NCBI GenBank assembly: GCA_029959365.1
Contig: JASCOA010000005.1
Span: 1-64,000, forward strand
Direction: 5' to 3'
From: Microbacteriaceae bacterium PS02343
Lineage (GTDB): Bacteria > Actinomycetota > Actinomycetes > Actinomycetales > Microbacteriaceae
Length of the DNA: 64,000 nt
Part shown: in pieces, positions 47,455 to 56,044 of the stretch
How positions within the stretch are numbered: position 1 is the stretch's first letter
Layout: the number at the start of each line of letters is the position of its first letter
The notes under the pieces: model-generated
What the model was told of the DNA's origin: nothing
The model's input: the letters and a program-made list of their open reading frames with translations, nothing else
The model's database searches: none
Made by a program: the position numbers and the translations under genes

Positions 47455-47500
47455 GAGCGGATGCGGGGGCGCACCATGGTGCTGTCCCCCGCATCCGCTC
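47455..47500 (-). terminator. galM terminator built from inverted decamers
   Basis: GAGCGGATGCGGGGG (47455-47469) pairs perfectly with CCCCCGCATCCGCTC (47486-47500), a 15-base stem. The loop contains its own palindrome GCACCATGGTGC. It lies five bases after the galM stop and just upstream of the -10 box of the next gene. Confidence 0.75.
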
Positions 47501-47505
47501 GGTGG

Positions 47506-48429
47506 TCACCTGGCGGTGTAGCCCACGCCCCAGCTGGCGCTGAAGCGCTCGCCGGGCTCGAGCCACTGCAGGCCCTCGCCGGTGTTCAGCGCGTTCGGCG
47601 GCGCGGTCATCGGCTCGAGCGCGATCGCGAGCTCCGGGCCGTCGGCGGTCGGGAAGGTCTCGGTCGTGTAGGCCTGCAGCCAGCCGAAGACCTCGTCCTG
47701 CCAGAGGTCGAGCACGCCGTCGGGGCCGGCGACGGTGCTCACCGTGCGGCCGCCGTCGACCGCGAGGCCGCCGAAGGCGTCGTCGAGGCTCAGCTCGCCG
47801 AGGCCCTTGCCGGCGCGCAGGTCGTAGCCGCCGTCGACCGGCACGGTGCCCGTCGGGATGAGGCGCTCGTCGACGGCGTAGCGGATGTCCGCCGGCACGG
47901 TGACGACCAGCTCGGCCTTGGGCGTCGCGCCGAGCCGGAAGAACGGATGCGTGCCGAAGGCCACCGGGGCGCGCCCGGTCGACAGGTTGCGCGCCGTGTA
48001 GGTGACCGTGAGCCCCTCGTCGCCGAGCGCGTAGCGCGCCTCGATGTCGAGGGTGAACGGCCAGCCGTGCTGCGGGTGGATGCGGGCGACCAGCGAGATC
48101 GACGACTCGTCCTGGTCGATCACGCGGTACGGCTGGAAGCGCAGCAGGCCGTGCAGGGCGCTGCCGGTCTTCGGCTCGGTGATGTCGAGCTGCAGCGTCT
48201 CGCCCTCGTGGGTCCAGCGCGAGTCCTCGACCCGGTTCGGCCACGGCGCGAGCGTGATGCCCATGCCGGACGGCGGCTGCGACTCCTCGGGGAAGGTCTC
48301 GACGAGCTCGACGCCGTCGACGGCGAGGTGGCGCAGGCCCGCCGCGACCTCGGTGACGATCGCGCTCCAGCGGCGGCCGTCGGCGGCGGTGCGGGAGAGC
48401 AGGTACTGCTCGCCGGTGGCGGGGATCAT
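47506..48429 (-). CDS. galM: Aldose 1-epimerase (galactose mutarotase)
   Basis: Cytosolic enzyme of 307 residues that interconverts alpha and beta anomers of galactose. Recognised by LAPWPNRVEDSRWTHEG, the catalytic histidine in ALHGLLRFQPYRV, VAFGTHPFFRLG, and the C-terminal ALEPMTAPPNALNTGEG with the catalytic Glu. ATG at 48429 follows AAGGAG. Divergent from galT-galK, with a shared control region of 118 bases. Confidence 0.92.
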   Translation of the reverse strand: MIPATGEQYLLSRTAADGRRWSAIVTEVAAGLRHLAVDGVELVETFPEESQPPSGMGITLAPWPNRVEDSRWTHEGETLQLDITEPKTGSALHGLLRFQPYRVIDQDESSISLVARIHPQHGWPFTLDIEARYALGDEGLTVTYTARNLSTGRAPVAFGTHPFFRLGATPKAELVVTVPADIRYAVDERLIPTGTVPVDGGYDLRAGKGLGELSLDDAFGGLAVDGGRTVSTVAGPDGVLDLWQDEVFGWLQAYTTETFPTADGPELAIALEPMTAPPNALNTGEGLQWLEPGERFSASWGVGYTAR

Positions 48430-48511
48430 AGGGGGCTCCTTCGACGCCTGGGCGCGGGGCTCCGCGCATCCGCCCCCAACGCTAGCGCCGACGCCGGGAT
48501 GATGCGGAACT

Positions 48512-48541
48512 TTGCGTTCTGATCGATTTCGATCGTATGCT
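48512..48541 (+). promoter_or_regulatory. galT-galK promoter with embedded operator
   Basis: TTGCGT (48512-48517) and TATGCT (48536-48541) form a promoter with 18-base spacing; the GTG start of galT is six bases later. The spacer holds the inverted repeat GATCGA-TT-TCGATC (48521-48534), well placed for a repressor. The region also serves galM on the other strand. Confidence 0.7.
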
Positions 48542-48547
48542 GCGCGG

Positions 48548-49633
48548 GTGACCACCACCGCTGCGGGCATCCGCATCACCGCCGACACGCTCGCCGACGG
48601 CCGCGACATCATCTACTTCGACGACGCCGGCAGCGCGCTGCCCGCCACGCGCTCCGCGGACGCCCGCGAGCTCGACCCCCGCCCCAGCACCGCGCACATG
48701 CGCCAGGACGTGCTGACCGGCGAGTGGATCACCGTCGCCGCCTCGCGCTCCAACCGCGCCCACCTGCCGCCGGCCGAGCTCGACCCGCTGGCCCCGCAGA
48801 CCGCCAGCAACCCCAGCGAGGTGCCGAACGACTACGACGTGGTCGTCTTCGAGAACCGCTCGCCGTCCTTCGGGCCCGCGCACCACGCGATCGACGGCGT
48901 CGAGGGGATCGGCTTCGAGCGCTCGCTCGAATCGGTCGGCCGCTGCGAGGTCGTCTGCTTCTCCCCCGCGCACGACGGCAGCGTCGCGAACCTGCCGACC
49001 GCGCGCGTCCGCACCATCATCGAGGCCTGGGCGCATCGCACCGAGGCGCTCAGCGCGCTGCCCGGCGTGGCCCAGGTGTTCCCCTTCGAGAACCGCGGCC
49101 AGGCCATCGGCGTCACGCTGCACCACCCCCACGGGCAGATCTACGCCTACCCCTACGTGACCCCGCGCACGCAGCAGCTGCTGCGTTCCATCGAGCGGAT
49201 CGGGCCGGACCTGTTCCAGCAGCTGCTCGAGCGGGAGCAGGCCTCCGAGCGCGTGCTCGTCCGCGGCGAGCACTTCACCGCCTTCGTGCCCTTCGCAGCG
49301 CGCTGGCCCCTCGAGATCCACCTGCTGCCGCACCGGCACGTGCCCGACCTCGCCGCGCTGAGCGACGAGGAGCGCGACGAGCTCGCCGAGCTCTACCCGC
49401 GGCTGCTGCGCGGCCTCGACGCGCTCTACCCCGACCCGACGCCGTACATCGCGGCCTGGCATCAGGCGCCGGTCGCGCACCGCGACACCGTGCGGCTGCA
49501 CCTCGAGATCACGTCGCCGCGGCGCGCCGAGCACAAGCTCAAGTTCCTCGCCGGGTCCGAGGCCGCCATGGGCGCCTGGGTCGGCGACCTCGTGCCGGAG
49601 CAGACCGCCGCGCAGCTGCGCGCGGTGCTGTGA
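48548..49633 (+). CDS. galT: Galactose-1-phosphate uridylyltransferase
   Basis: Enzyme of 361 residues in the Leloir pathway. The nucleotidylated histidine motif is LHHPHGQIYAYP near 195, preceded by FPFENRGQAIG, and the C-terminal half has EIHLLPHRHVPDL. Zinc or iron-binding residues may lie in GRCEVVCFSP. GTG start at 48548 is six bases after TATGCT, so the transcript appears leaderless. galK follows after 106 bases. No galE is present in this window. Confidence 0.94.
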   Translation: MTTTAAGIRITADTLADGRDIIYFDDAGSALPATRSADARELDPRPSTAHMRQDVLTGEWITVAASRSNRAHLPPAELDPLAPQTASNPSEVPNDYDVVVFENRSPSFGPAHHAIDGVEGIGFERSLESVGRCEVVCFSPAHDGSVANLPTARVRTIIEAWAHRTEALSALPGVAQVFPFENRGQAIGVTLHHPHGQIYAYPYVTPRTQQLLRSIERIGPDLFQQLLEREQASERVLVRGEHFTAFVPFAARWPLEIHLLPHRHVPDLAALSDEERDELAELYPRLLRGLDALYPDPTPYIAAWHQAPVAHRDTVRLHLEITSPRRAEHKLKFLAGSEAAMGAWVGDLVPEQTAAQLRAVL

Positions 49634-49668
49634 TGCACGCCGCCGTGTCCGCTCGCCCGCTGGGCCGT

Positions 49669-49722
49669 CGACCGCTCGCATCCGCTCGTGGGTCGGTCTC
49701 CCGACCGCTCGCATCCGCTCGT
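49669..49722. repeat. Two 21-base direct repeats between galT and galK
   Basis: The same 21-base sequence (CGACCGCTCGCATCCGCTCG plus T) occurs at 49669-49689 and 49702-49722. Each contains one GCATCCGCTC decamer. They make up most of the galT-galK gap. Confidence 0.85.
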
Positions 49723-49739
49723 CCCGCCTGGAGAACCGC

Positions 49740-50876
<1,137 letters not shown>

Positions 50877-50882
50877 GAGCGT

Positions 50883-50920
50883 CCCCGGGCGCCGAGCGGC
50901 CAGAGGCTCGGCGCCCGGGG
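50883..50920 (+). terminator. galK terminator
   Basis: CCCCGGGCGCCGAGC (50883-50897) pairs perfectly with GCTCGGCGCCCGGGG (50906-50920), a 15-base stem with an 8-base loop, six bases after the galK stop. Confidence 0.85.
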
Positions 50921-50954
50921 TCATCGGTCCGGCCGTGGGCCGGGCTCGCCGGGT

Positions 50955-51017
50955 CGCAGCGGTGCGAGACGTGGCGGGTGCGTGTGGGGCGCAGCCGCCA
51001 CGACTCGCACCGCTGCG
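50955..51017. repeat. Long intergenic inverted repeat (23-base arms)
   Basis: Arms 50955-50977 and 50995-51017 are complementary at 22 of 23 positions around a 17-base loop. It follows the galK terminator and ends 31 bases before the GNAT gene, so it could be a terminator, a structured RNA or a repeat element. Key blocks are CGCAGCGGTGCGAG in the left arm and CTCGCACCGCTGCG in the right. Confidence 0.8.
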
Positions 51018-51047
51018 GCGTTCGGTGGGCTGGCGCAGACTGGGGCC

Positions 51048-51608
51048 ATGAGCGCGCAGTGGGTGGTCGAGCAGCCGATCGAGACCGAGCGGCTGCGGCT
51101 GCGGCCGCACCGCATGAGCGACGTCGACGACCTGCTGCGGTTCCACTCGGACCCCGAGGTCGTGCGCTACCTGCCCTGGCCCGTGCGCGATCGCGCGGCC
51201 GTGCTCGAGACGCTGGCCGTGAAGGTCGGGCAGCGCCGGGCCGAGCGGCCCGGCGACTGGCTCGTGCTGGCGATCGAGCTGCGAGCGGATGCGCAGCACC
51301 CCGCCGCCGCGGACCGCGACCGGGTGATCGGCGAGGTGCTCATCAAGCGCGCCGGCGAGCACGAGCCGGCGGATGAGACGGAGCTCGGCTTCGCGATCGC
51401 CCGCGACGCCTGGGGCGGCGGGCTCGCGGGCGAGGCCGCGCGCGCGATGCTCGGGCTCGCGGCGGACTGGGGCCTGGACTCGGCGGTCGCGGTCGTCGCG
51501 CCCGGGAACGAGGGCTCGCGGCGGCTCGTCGCCAAGCTCGGCTTCGAGCCCGACGGCACGGTCGTGCGCCGCGGTGTCGACCTGCTGCGGTTCCGTCGGG
51601 AGCTGTAG
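51048..51608 (+). CDS. GNAT family N-acetyltransferase (RimJ/RimL type)
   Basis: Protein of 186 residues of the acetyltransferase_3 group: IETERLRLRPHRMSDVDDLL at the start, LGFAIARDAWGGGLAGEAAR as the acetyl-CoA loop, and VAPGNEGSRRLVAKLGFEPD near the end. It probably acetylates an N-terminus or small amine. ATG at 51048 is six bases after CAGACT. Alone on its strand. Confidence 0.85.
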   Translation: MSAQWVVEQPIETERLRLRPHRMSDVDDLLRFHSDPEVVRYLPWPVRDRAAVLETLAVKVGQRRAERPGDWLVLAIELRADAQHPAAADRDRVIGEVLIKRAGEHEPADETELGFAIARDAWGGGLAGEAARAMLGLAADWGLDSAVAVVAPGNEGSRRLVAKLGFEPDGTVVRRGVDLLRFRREL

Positions 51609-52012
51609 CGGCGCATCCGCTCGCCGGGGGTGTCGGCGGCTGCAGCGGCGCATCCGCTCTCCCGCGCGCCCCGCGACCGTTCCGATCTGCAGGAGATCGG
51701 CGCCACGACGCGCCCCGAACGCTCGGGGCATGCGGAGTGCAGCGCCTGACGCGTCCCGGACTCCTTCAGACCGGAGGAGGTGCGGCGCCCGGTGCGCGGA
51801 ACGATGCGAGCGGATGCCAGGAGCCGGGCGGCCGCAGCGTGCACGCACGACGGCCGCCGTCGGCCCGACCGGAGTATCCGCTGCGATCGGACCGGCGACG
51901 GCCGGCGCATCCGCTCGACGGGGACCGCCGAGCAGGGGTGCGGTGCGCGCGAGGACGGCACGCACCGGTCGGGGTGCGGTGCGCGCCGACCGCGGGCCGG
52001 CGCGCACCGGGT
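51609..52012. other. 404-base gene-free region with hairpins
   Basis: No gene fits here. It holds four decamer copies (near 51613, 51649, 51806, 51906), two small hairpins that may end the GNAT transcript (CCGATCT/AGATCGG at 51682-51700 and CCCCGA/TCGGGG at 51713-51728), and the fruA terminator. The sequence GGGGTGCGGTGCGCGC occurs twice near 51935-51986. Confidence 0.55.
51978..52008 (-). terminator. fruA terminator
   Basis: GGTGCGCGCCG (51978-51988) pairs perfectly with CGGCGCGCACC (51998-52008), five bases past the fruA stop on its coding strand. Confidence 0.7.
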
Positions 52013-53992
52013 TCAGGCCGCGACGACCTCGGGCTGCGCGGCAGCGACCGGCGCGCTGCGGCGGGCGAAGGCCTTGAGCAGGATGACCAGACCGGCCGAG
52101 ATGACGGCGCCGACGACGACCGAGAGCACGAACAGCGGGAAGTTGTTCATCGCGAAGAACACGAAGACGCCGCCGTGCGGAGCCTGCGACGTGACCCCGA
52201 AGCCCATGAGCATCGCGCCGGTGACGGCCGAGCCGACGATCGCGGCCGGGATGACGCGGAACACGTCGGCGACCGCGAACGGGATCGCGCCCTCGGAGAT
52301 GAACGCCGCGCCGAGCAGCCATGCGGCCTTGCCGTTCTCGCGCTCCACACCGGTGAACAGGCGCGGCGCGACGGTGCTGGCGATGGCCATCGCGAGCGGA
52401 GCGACCATGCCGGCGCCCATCACGGCGGCCATGATGACCCACGGCGCCTGGTTGTCGATGGACCCGGCACCGAGACCGGCCACGGCGAAGGAGTACGCCA
52501 CCTTGTTGACGGGGCCGCCGAGGTCGAACGCCATCATCGTGCCGAGGATGAGGCCGAGCAGGATCGCGCCGGTGCCGCTGAGGCCCGAGAGGAAGCCGTT
52601 GAGCAGGTTCGTGAGGCCGGCGATGGGACCGCCGAGCACCAGGAGCAGCAGGCCGGAGGCCACGATCGAGCCGAGCAGCGGGATGATGACCACCGGCATG
52701 AGACCGCGCAGCCAGCGCGGAACGTCGAGCTTGCCGAGCGCCCAGGCCGCGCCACCGGCGAGCAGTCCGCCGACGATGCCGCCGAGGAAGCCGGCGCCCA
52801 TGGTCGCGGCGATCGCACCCGCCACGAAGCCGGGCGCGATGCCCGGGCGGTCCGCCATCGCGTAGGCGATGTAGCCGGCCAGTGCCGAGACGAGGAAGCC
52901 CATCGAGGCCCCGCCGATCGTGAACGCGACGGCGCCGAGGTAGTCGCCGAGGCCTTCCGGCGGCAGGTTCCAGAGCGAGTAGCCGAGCACGATGTCGACG
53001 TTGTCGTCGGTCACCGTGAAGCCGGCGAGCAGGAAGCCGAGCGCGATGAGCAGTCCGCCGCCCGCGACGAACGGGATCATGTAGCTCACGCCGGTGAGCA
53101 GCCAGCGCTTGACCGCGGCGCCCGGGCGCTCCTTCTGCGCGGGAGCGGATGCGGCAGCGCCCGCCGAGCCCGCCACGCGCGCCGCGTTCGGGTCGGTCGA
53201 GGCCTCCAGGGCCTGGCGGATGAGGCCGTCCGGGTCGTCGACGCCCCGCTTGACCGGGGCCTGCACGACGGGCTTGCCGGCGAAACGGCCGCGGTCGCGC
53301 ACGTCGACGTCGACCGCGAAGACCACGGCCTCGGCGGCGGCGATGAGCGCGGGATCGAGGGGCTTGGTGCCCGAGGAGCCCTGCGTCTCGATGTGCACCT
53401 CGACGCCCGCGCGCTCGCCCGCGGCGACCAGCGCATCCGCCGCCATGTAGGTGTGCGCGATGCCGGTCGGGCAGGCGGTGACGCCCACGATGACGCGGCG
53501 GCCGGTCGGCGCGGCGGCAGCGGGCGCCTCGGCCGGAGTCTCGGGCGCGAGCGCCTCGTCGACGAGCGCCACGACGGCCTCGGGGGTCGCGGCCGAGCGC
53601 AGGCGCTCGACGTACTCGGGGTTCACGAGCGAGCGGGCGAGGCTCGACAGCAGCGCGAGGTGCGCCTGGTCGGCGCCGGCCGGCGCGGCGATGAGGAAGA
53701 CGAGGTCGGCCGGGCCGTCGGCGCTGCCGAAGTCCACGGGGTTCGACAGCCGCGCGAAGGCGAGGGTCGGCTCGCTGACCGACTCGGAGCGGCAGTGCGG
53801 GATCGCGAGGCCGCCCGGCACGCCGGTGTCGGTGAGCTGCTCGCGCTTCCAGGCGTCGGCGAAGAGCGACTCGGTCTCGGTCGCGCGACCGGCCGCGACG
53901 ACGCGGTCGGCGAGGGCGCGGATGACCGACTGGCGGTCGGCACCGAGATCGGCGTCGACGACGACCAGCGCGGGGGTGATGATGGCGGACAT
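52013..53992 (-). CDS. fruA: PTS fructose transporter, fused EIIA-EIIB-EIIC
   Basis: Membrane transporter of 659 residues that imports fructose and phosphorylates it to fructose-1-phosphate. Order: EIIA (about 1-150; phosphohistidine in GGLAIPHCRSESV), EIIB (about 170-265; VGVTACPTGIAHTYMAADAL with the phosphocysteine), an Ala-rich linker, and EIIC with about nine helices (285-640), including GGPVNKVAYSFA and FISEGAIPFAVAD. All three phosphorelay residues are intact. ATG at 53992 is five bases after the fruK stop. Last gene of fruR-fruK-fruA. Confidence 0.95.
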   Translation of the reverse strand: MSAIITPALVVVDADLGADRQSVIRALADRVVAAGRATETESLFADAWKREQLTDTGVPGGLAIPHCRSESVSEPTLAFARLSNPVDFGSADGPADLVFLIAAPAGADQAHLALLSSLARSLVNPEYVERLRSAATPEAVVALVDEALAPETPAEAPAAAAPTGRRVIVGVTACPTGIAHTYMAADALVAAGERAGVEVHIETQGSSGTKPLDPALIAAAEAVVFAVDVDVRDRGRFAGKPVVQAPVKRGVDDPDGLIRQALEASTDPNAARVAGSAGAAASAPAQKERPGAAVKRWLLTGVSYMIPFVAGGGLLIALGFLLAGFTVTDDNVDIVLGYSLWNLPPEGLGDYLGAVAFTIGGASMGFLVSALAGYIAYAMADRPGIAPGFVAGAIAATMGAGFLGGIVGGLLAGGAAWALGKLDVPRWLRGLMPVVIIPLLGSIVASGLLLLVLGGPIAGLTNLLNGFLSGLSGTGAILLGLILGTMMAFDLGGPVNKVAYSFAVAGLGAGSIDNQAPWVIMAAVMGAGMVAPLAMAIASTVAPRLFTGVERENGKAAWLLGAAFISEGAIPFAVADVFRVIPAAIVGSAVTGAMLMGFGVTSQAPHGGVFVFFAMNNFPLFVLSVVVGAVISAGLVILLKAFARRSAPVAAAQPEVVAA

Positions 53993-53997
53993 GGGCC

Positions 53998-54978
53998 TTA
54001 CCCTTCGGACGGCTCGGCGGCGGTGACCGGGAGCGGTGTTGTGGTGACGAGCGACGGATCGACCTGCTCGATCGTGGGGATCTCGGAGCCGGGCAGCGAC
54101 ACCGCTGCGGCTCCGTAGGCGACCGCCCAGGCGAGGCGGTCGGGTTCGGGGAGATCGCGCTCGGCGGCGATCAGGTAGCCGGAGAGGGCGCTGTCGCCCG
54201 CCCCGACGGTGGAGCGCACGGCGACCGGCGGATGCACGCCCCGCCAGCTGCCGGCGCGGGTCACGAGCACCGCGCCGCCGCCGCCGAGCGTGAGCAGCAC
54301 GGCGCCGAGGCCGGCGTGGTCGTCGAGCAGGCGGCGAGCGGCGAGCGCGGCGGCTGCGGGGTCGGCCTCGAGGGCGTCCCCCTCCGCAGCGTCGCCCAGC
54401 AGCTCGGCCAGCTCGTGGGCGTTGGGCTTGACCAGGTCGACCCGCGCATCCGCTCGCACGATCGCGGCCAGCGGAGCGCCCGCGGTGTCGACCGCGATGC
54501 GCACGCCGGGCCGGGCCGCGCGCAGCCGCGCGACGATCTGCGCGTAGAGGGAGGGGTCGCTGCCGGCGGGCAGCGAGCCGGCCAGCACGACCCAGTGGGC
54601 GCGCCGCTCGGCGAGCAGCGCGTCGATGAGCAGCTCCTCGACCGCGAGGTCGAGGCGCTCCCCCGCCGCGTTGAGCTTCGTCGTCGTGCCGCCCGGCTCG
54701 GTGAGCGTGAGGTTGATGCGCACCGGAGCGGATGAGGGCACCGCGTGCACCCGCATCGGCGCGCCCGCGAGCAGCTGCACGAAGGGGTCGTGCGGCGGGG
54801 CCGGCAGGATCGCGACGGCCTCGAGCCCCGCGCCGCCGACCGCACGGGCGACGTTGACGCCCTTGCCGCCGGCCTGGTCGCCGAGGCGGCGGTAGCCGCG
54901 CACGCCGCCGCGCTCGAGCTCGCCCTGGACCGCGAGCTCGCGGTCGATGGAGGGGTTGAGGGTGAGGGTGATGATCAT
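53998..54978 (-). CDS. fruK: 1-phosphofructokinase
   Basis: Ribokinase-family enzyme of 326 residues that converts fructose-1-phosphate to fructose-1,6-bisphosphate. It begins MIITLTLNPSIDREL and has the first PfkB signature GGKGVNVARAVGGAG and the second STVGAGDSALSGYL with the catalytic Asp. ATG overlaps the fruR stop (ATGA), and fruA follows at once, so the whole operon is coupled. Confidence 0.94.
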   Translation of the reverse strand: MIITLTLNPSIDRELAVQGELERGGVRGYRRLGDQAGGKGVNVARAVGGAGLEAVAILPAPPHDPFVQLLAGAPMRVHAVPSSAPVRINLTLTEPGGTTTKLNAAGERLDLAVEELLIDALLAERRAHWVVLAGSLPAGSDPSLYAQIVARLRAARPGVRIAVDTAGAPLAAIVRADARVDLVKPNAHELAELLGDAAEGDALEADPAAAALAARRLLDDHAGLGAVLLTLGGGGAVLVTRAGSWRGVHPPVAVRSTVGAGDSALSGYLIAAERDLPEPDRLAWAVAYGAAAVSLPGSEIPTIEQVDPSLVTTTPLPVTAAEPSEG

Positions 54979-55763
54979 GCGAGCCGGACCTCCGTGCCGG
55001 CGTCGTCGAGCGCGGAGGCGAGCCGCCGGTCCGGCTCAAGGTCCGTGATGAGCACGTCGACGCGCTCGAGCTTCGCGAAGCGGTGCACCGCGATGCGGCC
55101 GAGCTTGCTGCCGTCCGCGAGCATCGCCGTGCGGGCGCCGGAGCGCACCATCGCGGTCTTCACGGCGGCCTCGTGCACATCGGGGGTCGAGCCGCCGAAC
55201 TCGGCGTCGAGTCCGTTGGCGCCGAGCAGCACGAGGTCGGCGCGCAGCTCGTCGAGCGCGGCGATCGTCTGCGGGCCGACGCAGGCGCCGGTGGTGCTGC
55301 GCAGCCGCCCGGGCAGCAGCGCCACCTCGATGGCCGGGTTGCGGTAGATGCGGGCGGCCAGCTCGGGGGCGTTGGTGATCACCACGAGTCGCTCGGCGCT
55401 GCGGCGGCGCGGCAGCTCGGCGAGGGCGTCGGCCATGGCGCCGGTCGTGGAGCCCGCGTCGATGATCACGCTGCCGGGCTGCTCCTCGTGCAGCAGCTCG
55501 AGGGCGCGGGTGGCGATGCGCTGCTTCTCGGCCTCGTGCAGGGTGCGCCGCTCGTCCATCGTGAGCTCGCCGGCGCGCAGCGGGGCGGGCGGCACGGCGC
55601 CGCCGTGCACGCGGCGCAGGCGGCCGAGCGACTCGAGCTTGCCGAGGTCGCGGCGGATGGTCTCCTGCGTGACCCCGAGGTCCTCCGCGACGGCGGTCAC
55701 CACGACGCGACCCGCGCGCTCGAGGCGCGCGAGGATGCGGCGCTGGCGCTCCGTTGCGTACAT
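54975..55763 (-). CDS. fruR: DeoR-family regulator of the fructose operon
   Basis: Regulator of 262 residues. N-terminal DeoR helix-turn-helix: MYATERQRRILARLERAGRV, then VTQETIRRDLGKLESLGRL and RRVHGGAV; the C-terminal sugar-phosphate sensor domain has IIDAGSTTGAMADAL and VITNAPELAARIYR. It heads the fru operon, so it should repress its own promoter until fructose-1-phosphate appears. ATG at 55763; the promoter is about 50 bases upstream. Confidence 0.88.
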   Translation of the reverse strand: MYATERQRRILARLERAGRVVVTAVAEDLGVTQETIRRDLGKLESLGRLRRVHGGAVPPAPLRAGELTMDERRTLHEAEKQRIATRALELLHEEQPGSVIIDAGSTTGAMADALAELPRRRSAERLVVITNAPELAARIYRNPAIEVALLPGRLRSTTGACVGPQTIAALDELRADLVLLGANGLDAEFGGSTPDVHEAAVKTAMVRSGARTAMLADGSKLGRIAVHRFAKLERVDVLITDLEPDRRLASALDDAGTEVRLA

Positions 55764-55815
55764 GGCGGTCCTCCTCGACGACGGCATCATGCTGCCACCG
55801 GAATCGGACGAAGTC

Positions 55816-55833
55816 AACATAAGCAAAAGCAAA
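55816..55833 (-). promoter_or_regulatory. fru operon promoter and probable FruR site
   Basis: On the minus strand a repeated TTTGCT motif (TTTGCTTTTGCT, 55833-55822) lies directly before a TATGTT -10 box (55821-55816). The AT-rich patch stands out in this GC-rich window and fits a DeoR-type operator over the promoter. Confidence 0.55.
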
Positions 55834-55873
55834 CGGGCGAAAAGCCACATCCGTCGCCGGGCGGATGCGGCGG

Positions 55874-56004
55874 GGCGGCGCGGCACGGGCCGGCGGGACT
55901 CGGGCGCAGCACGAGCCGGCGGGACTCGGGCCGGCGCGGCTCGAGGCGGCGCGGCTCGAGGCGGCGGGACCCGAGGCGGCGGGACTCGAAACGGCGCAGC
56001 ACGG
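55874..56004. repeat. Degenerate 15-base tandem repeats
   Basis: About eight imperfect 15-base units of the form GGCGGCGGGACTCGA fill the gap between fruR and the ATPase gene; the clearest run in phase from 55915 to 56004. Two variants alternate, one with GGGACTCG and one with GCGGCTCG. Confidence 0.85.
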
Positions 56005-56044
56005 CCGGCGCGGCCTCCCAATCGCTCGCGGCGGCGCCCTCAGC

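Noticed and set aside
52013-55039. A 1008-residue fusion of fruK-region sequence with FruA
   Set aside because: The first 350 residues are out-of-frame fruK; the real FruA starts at 53992 with a normal EIIA domain.
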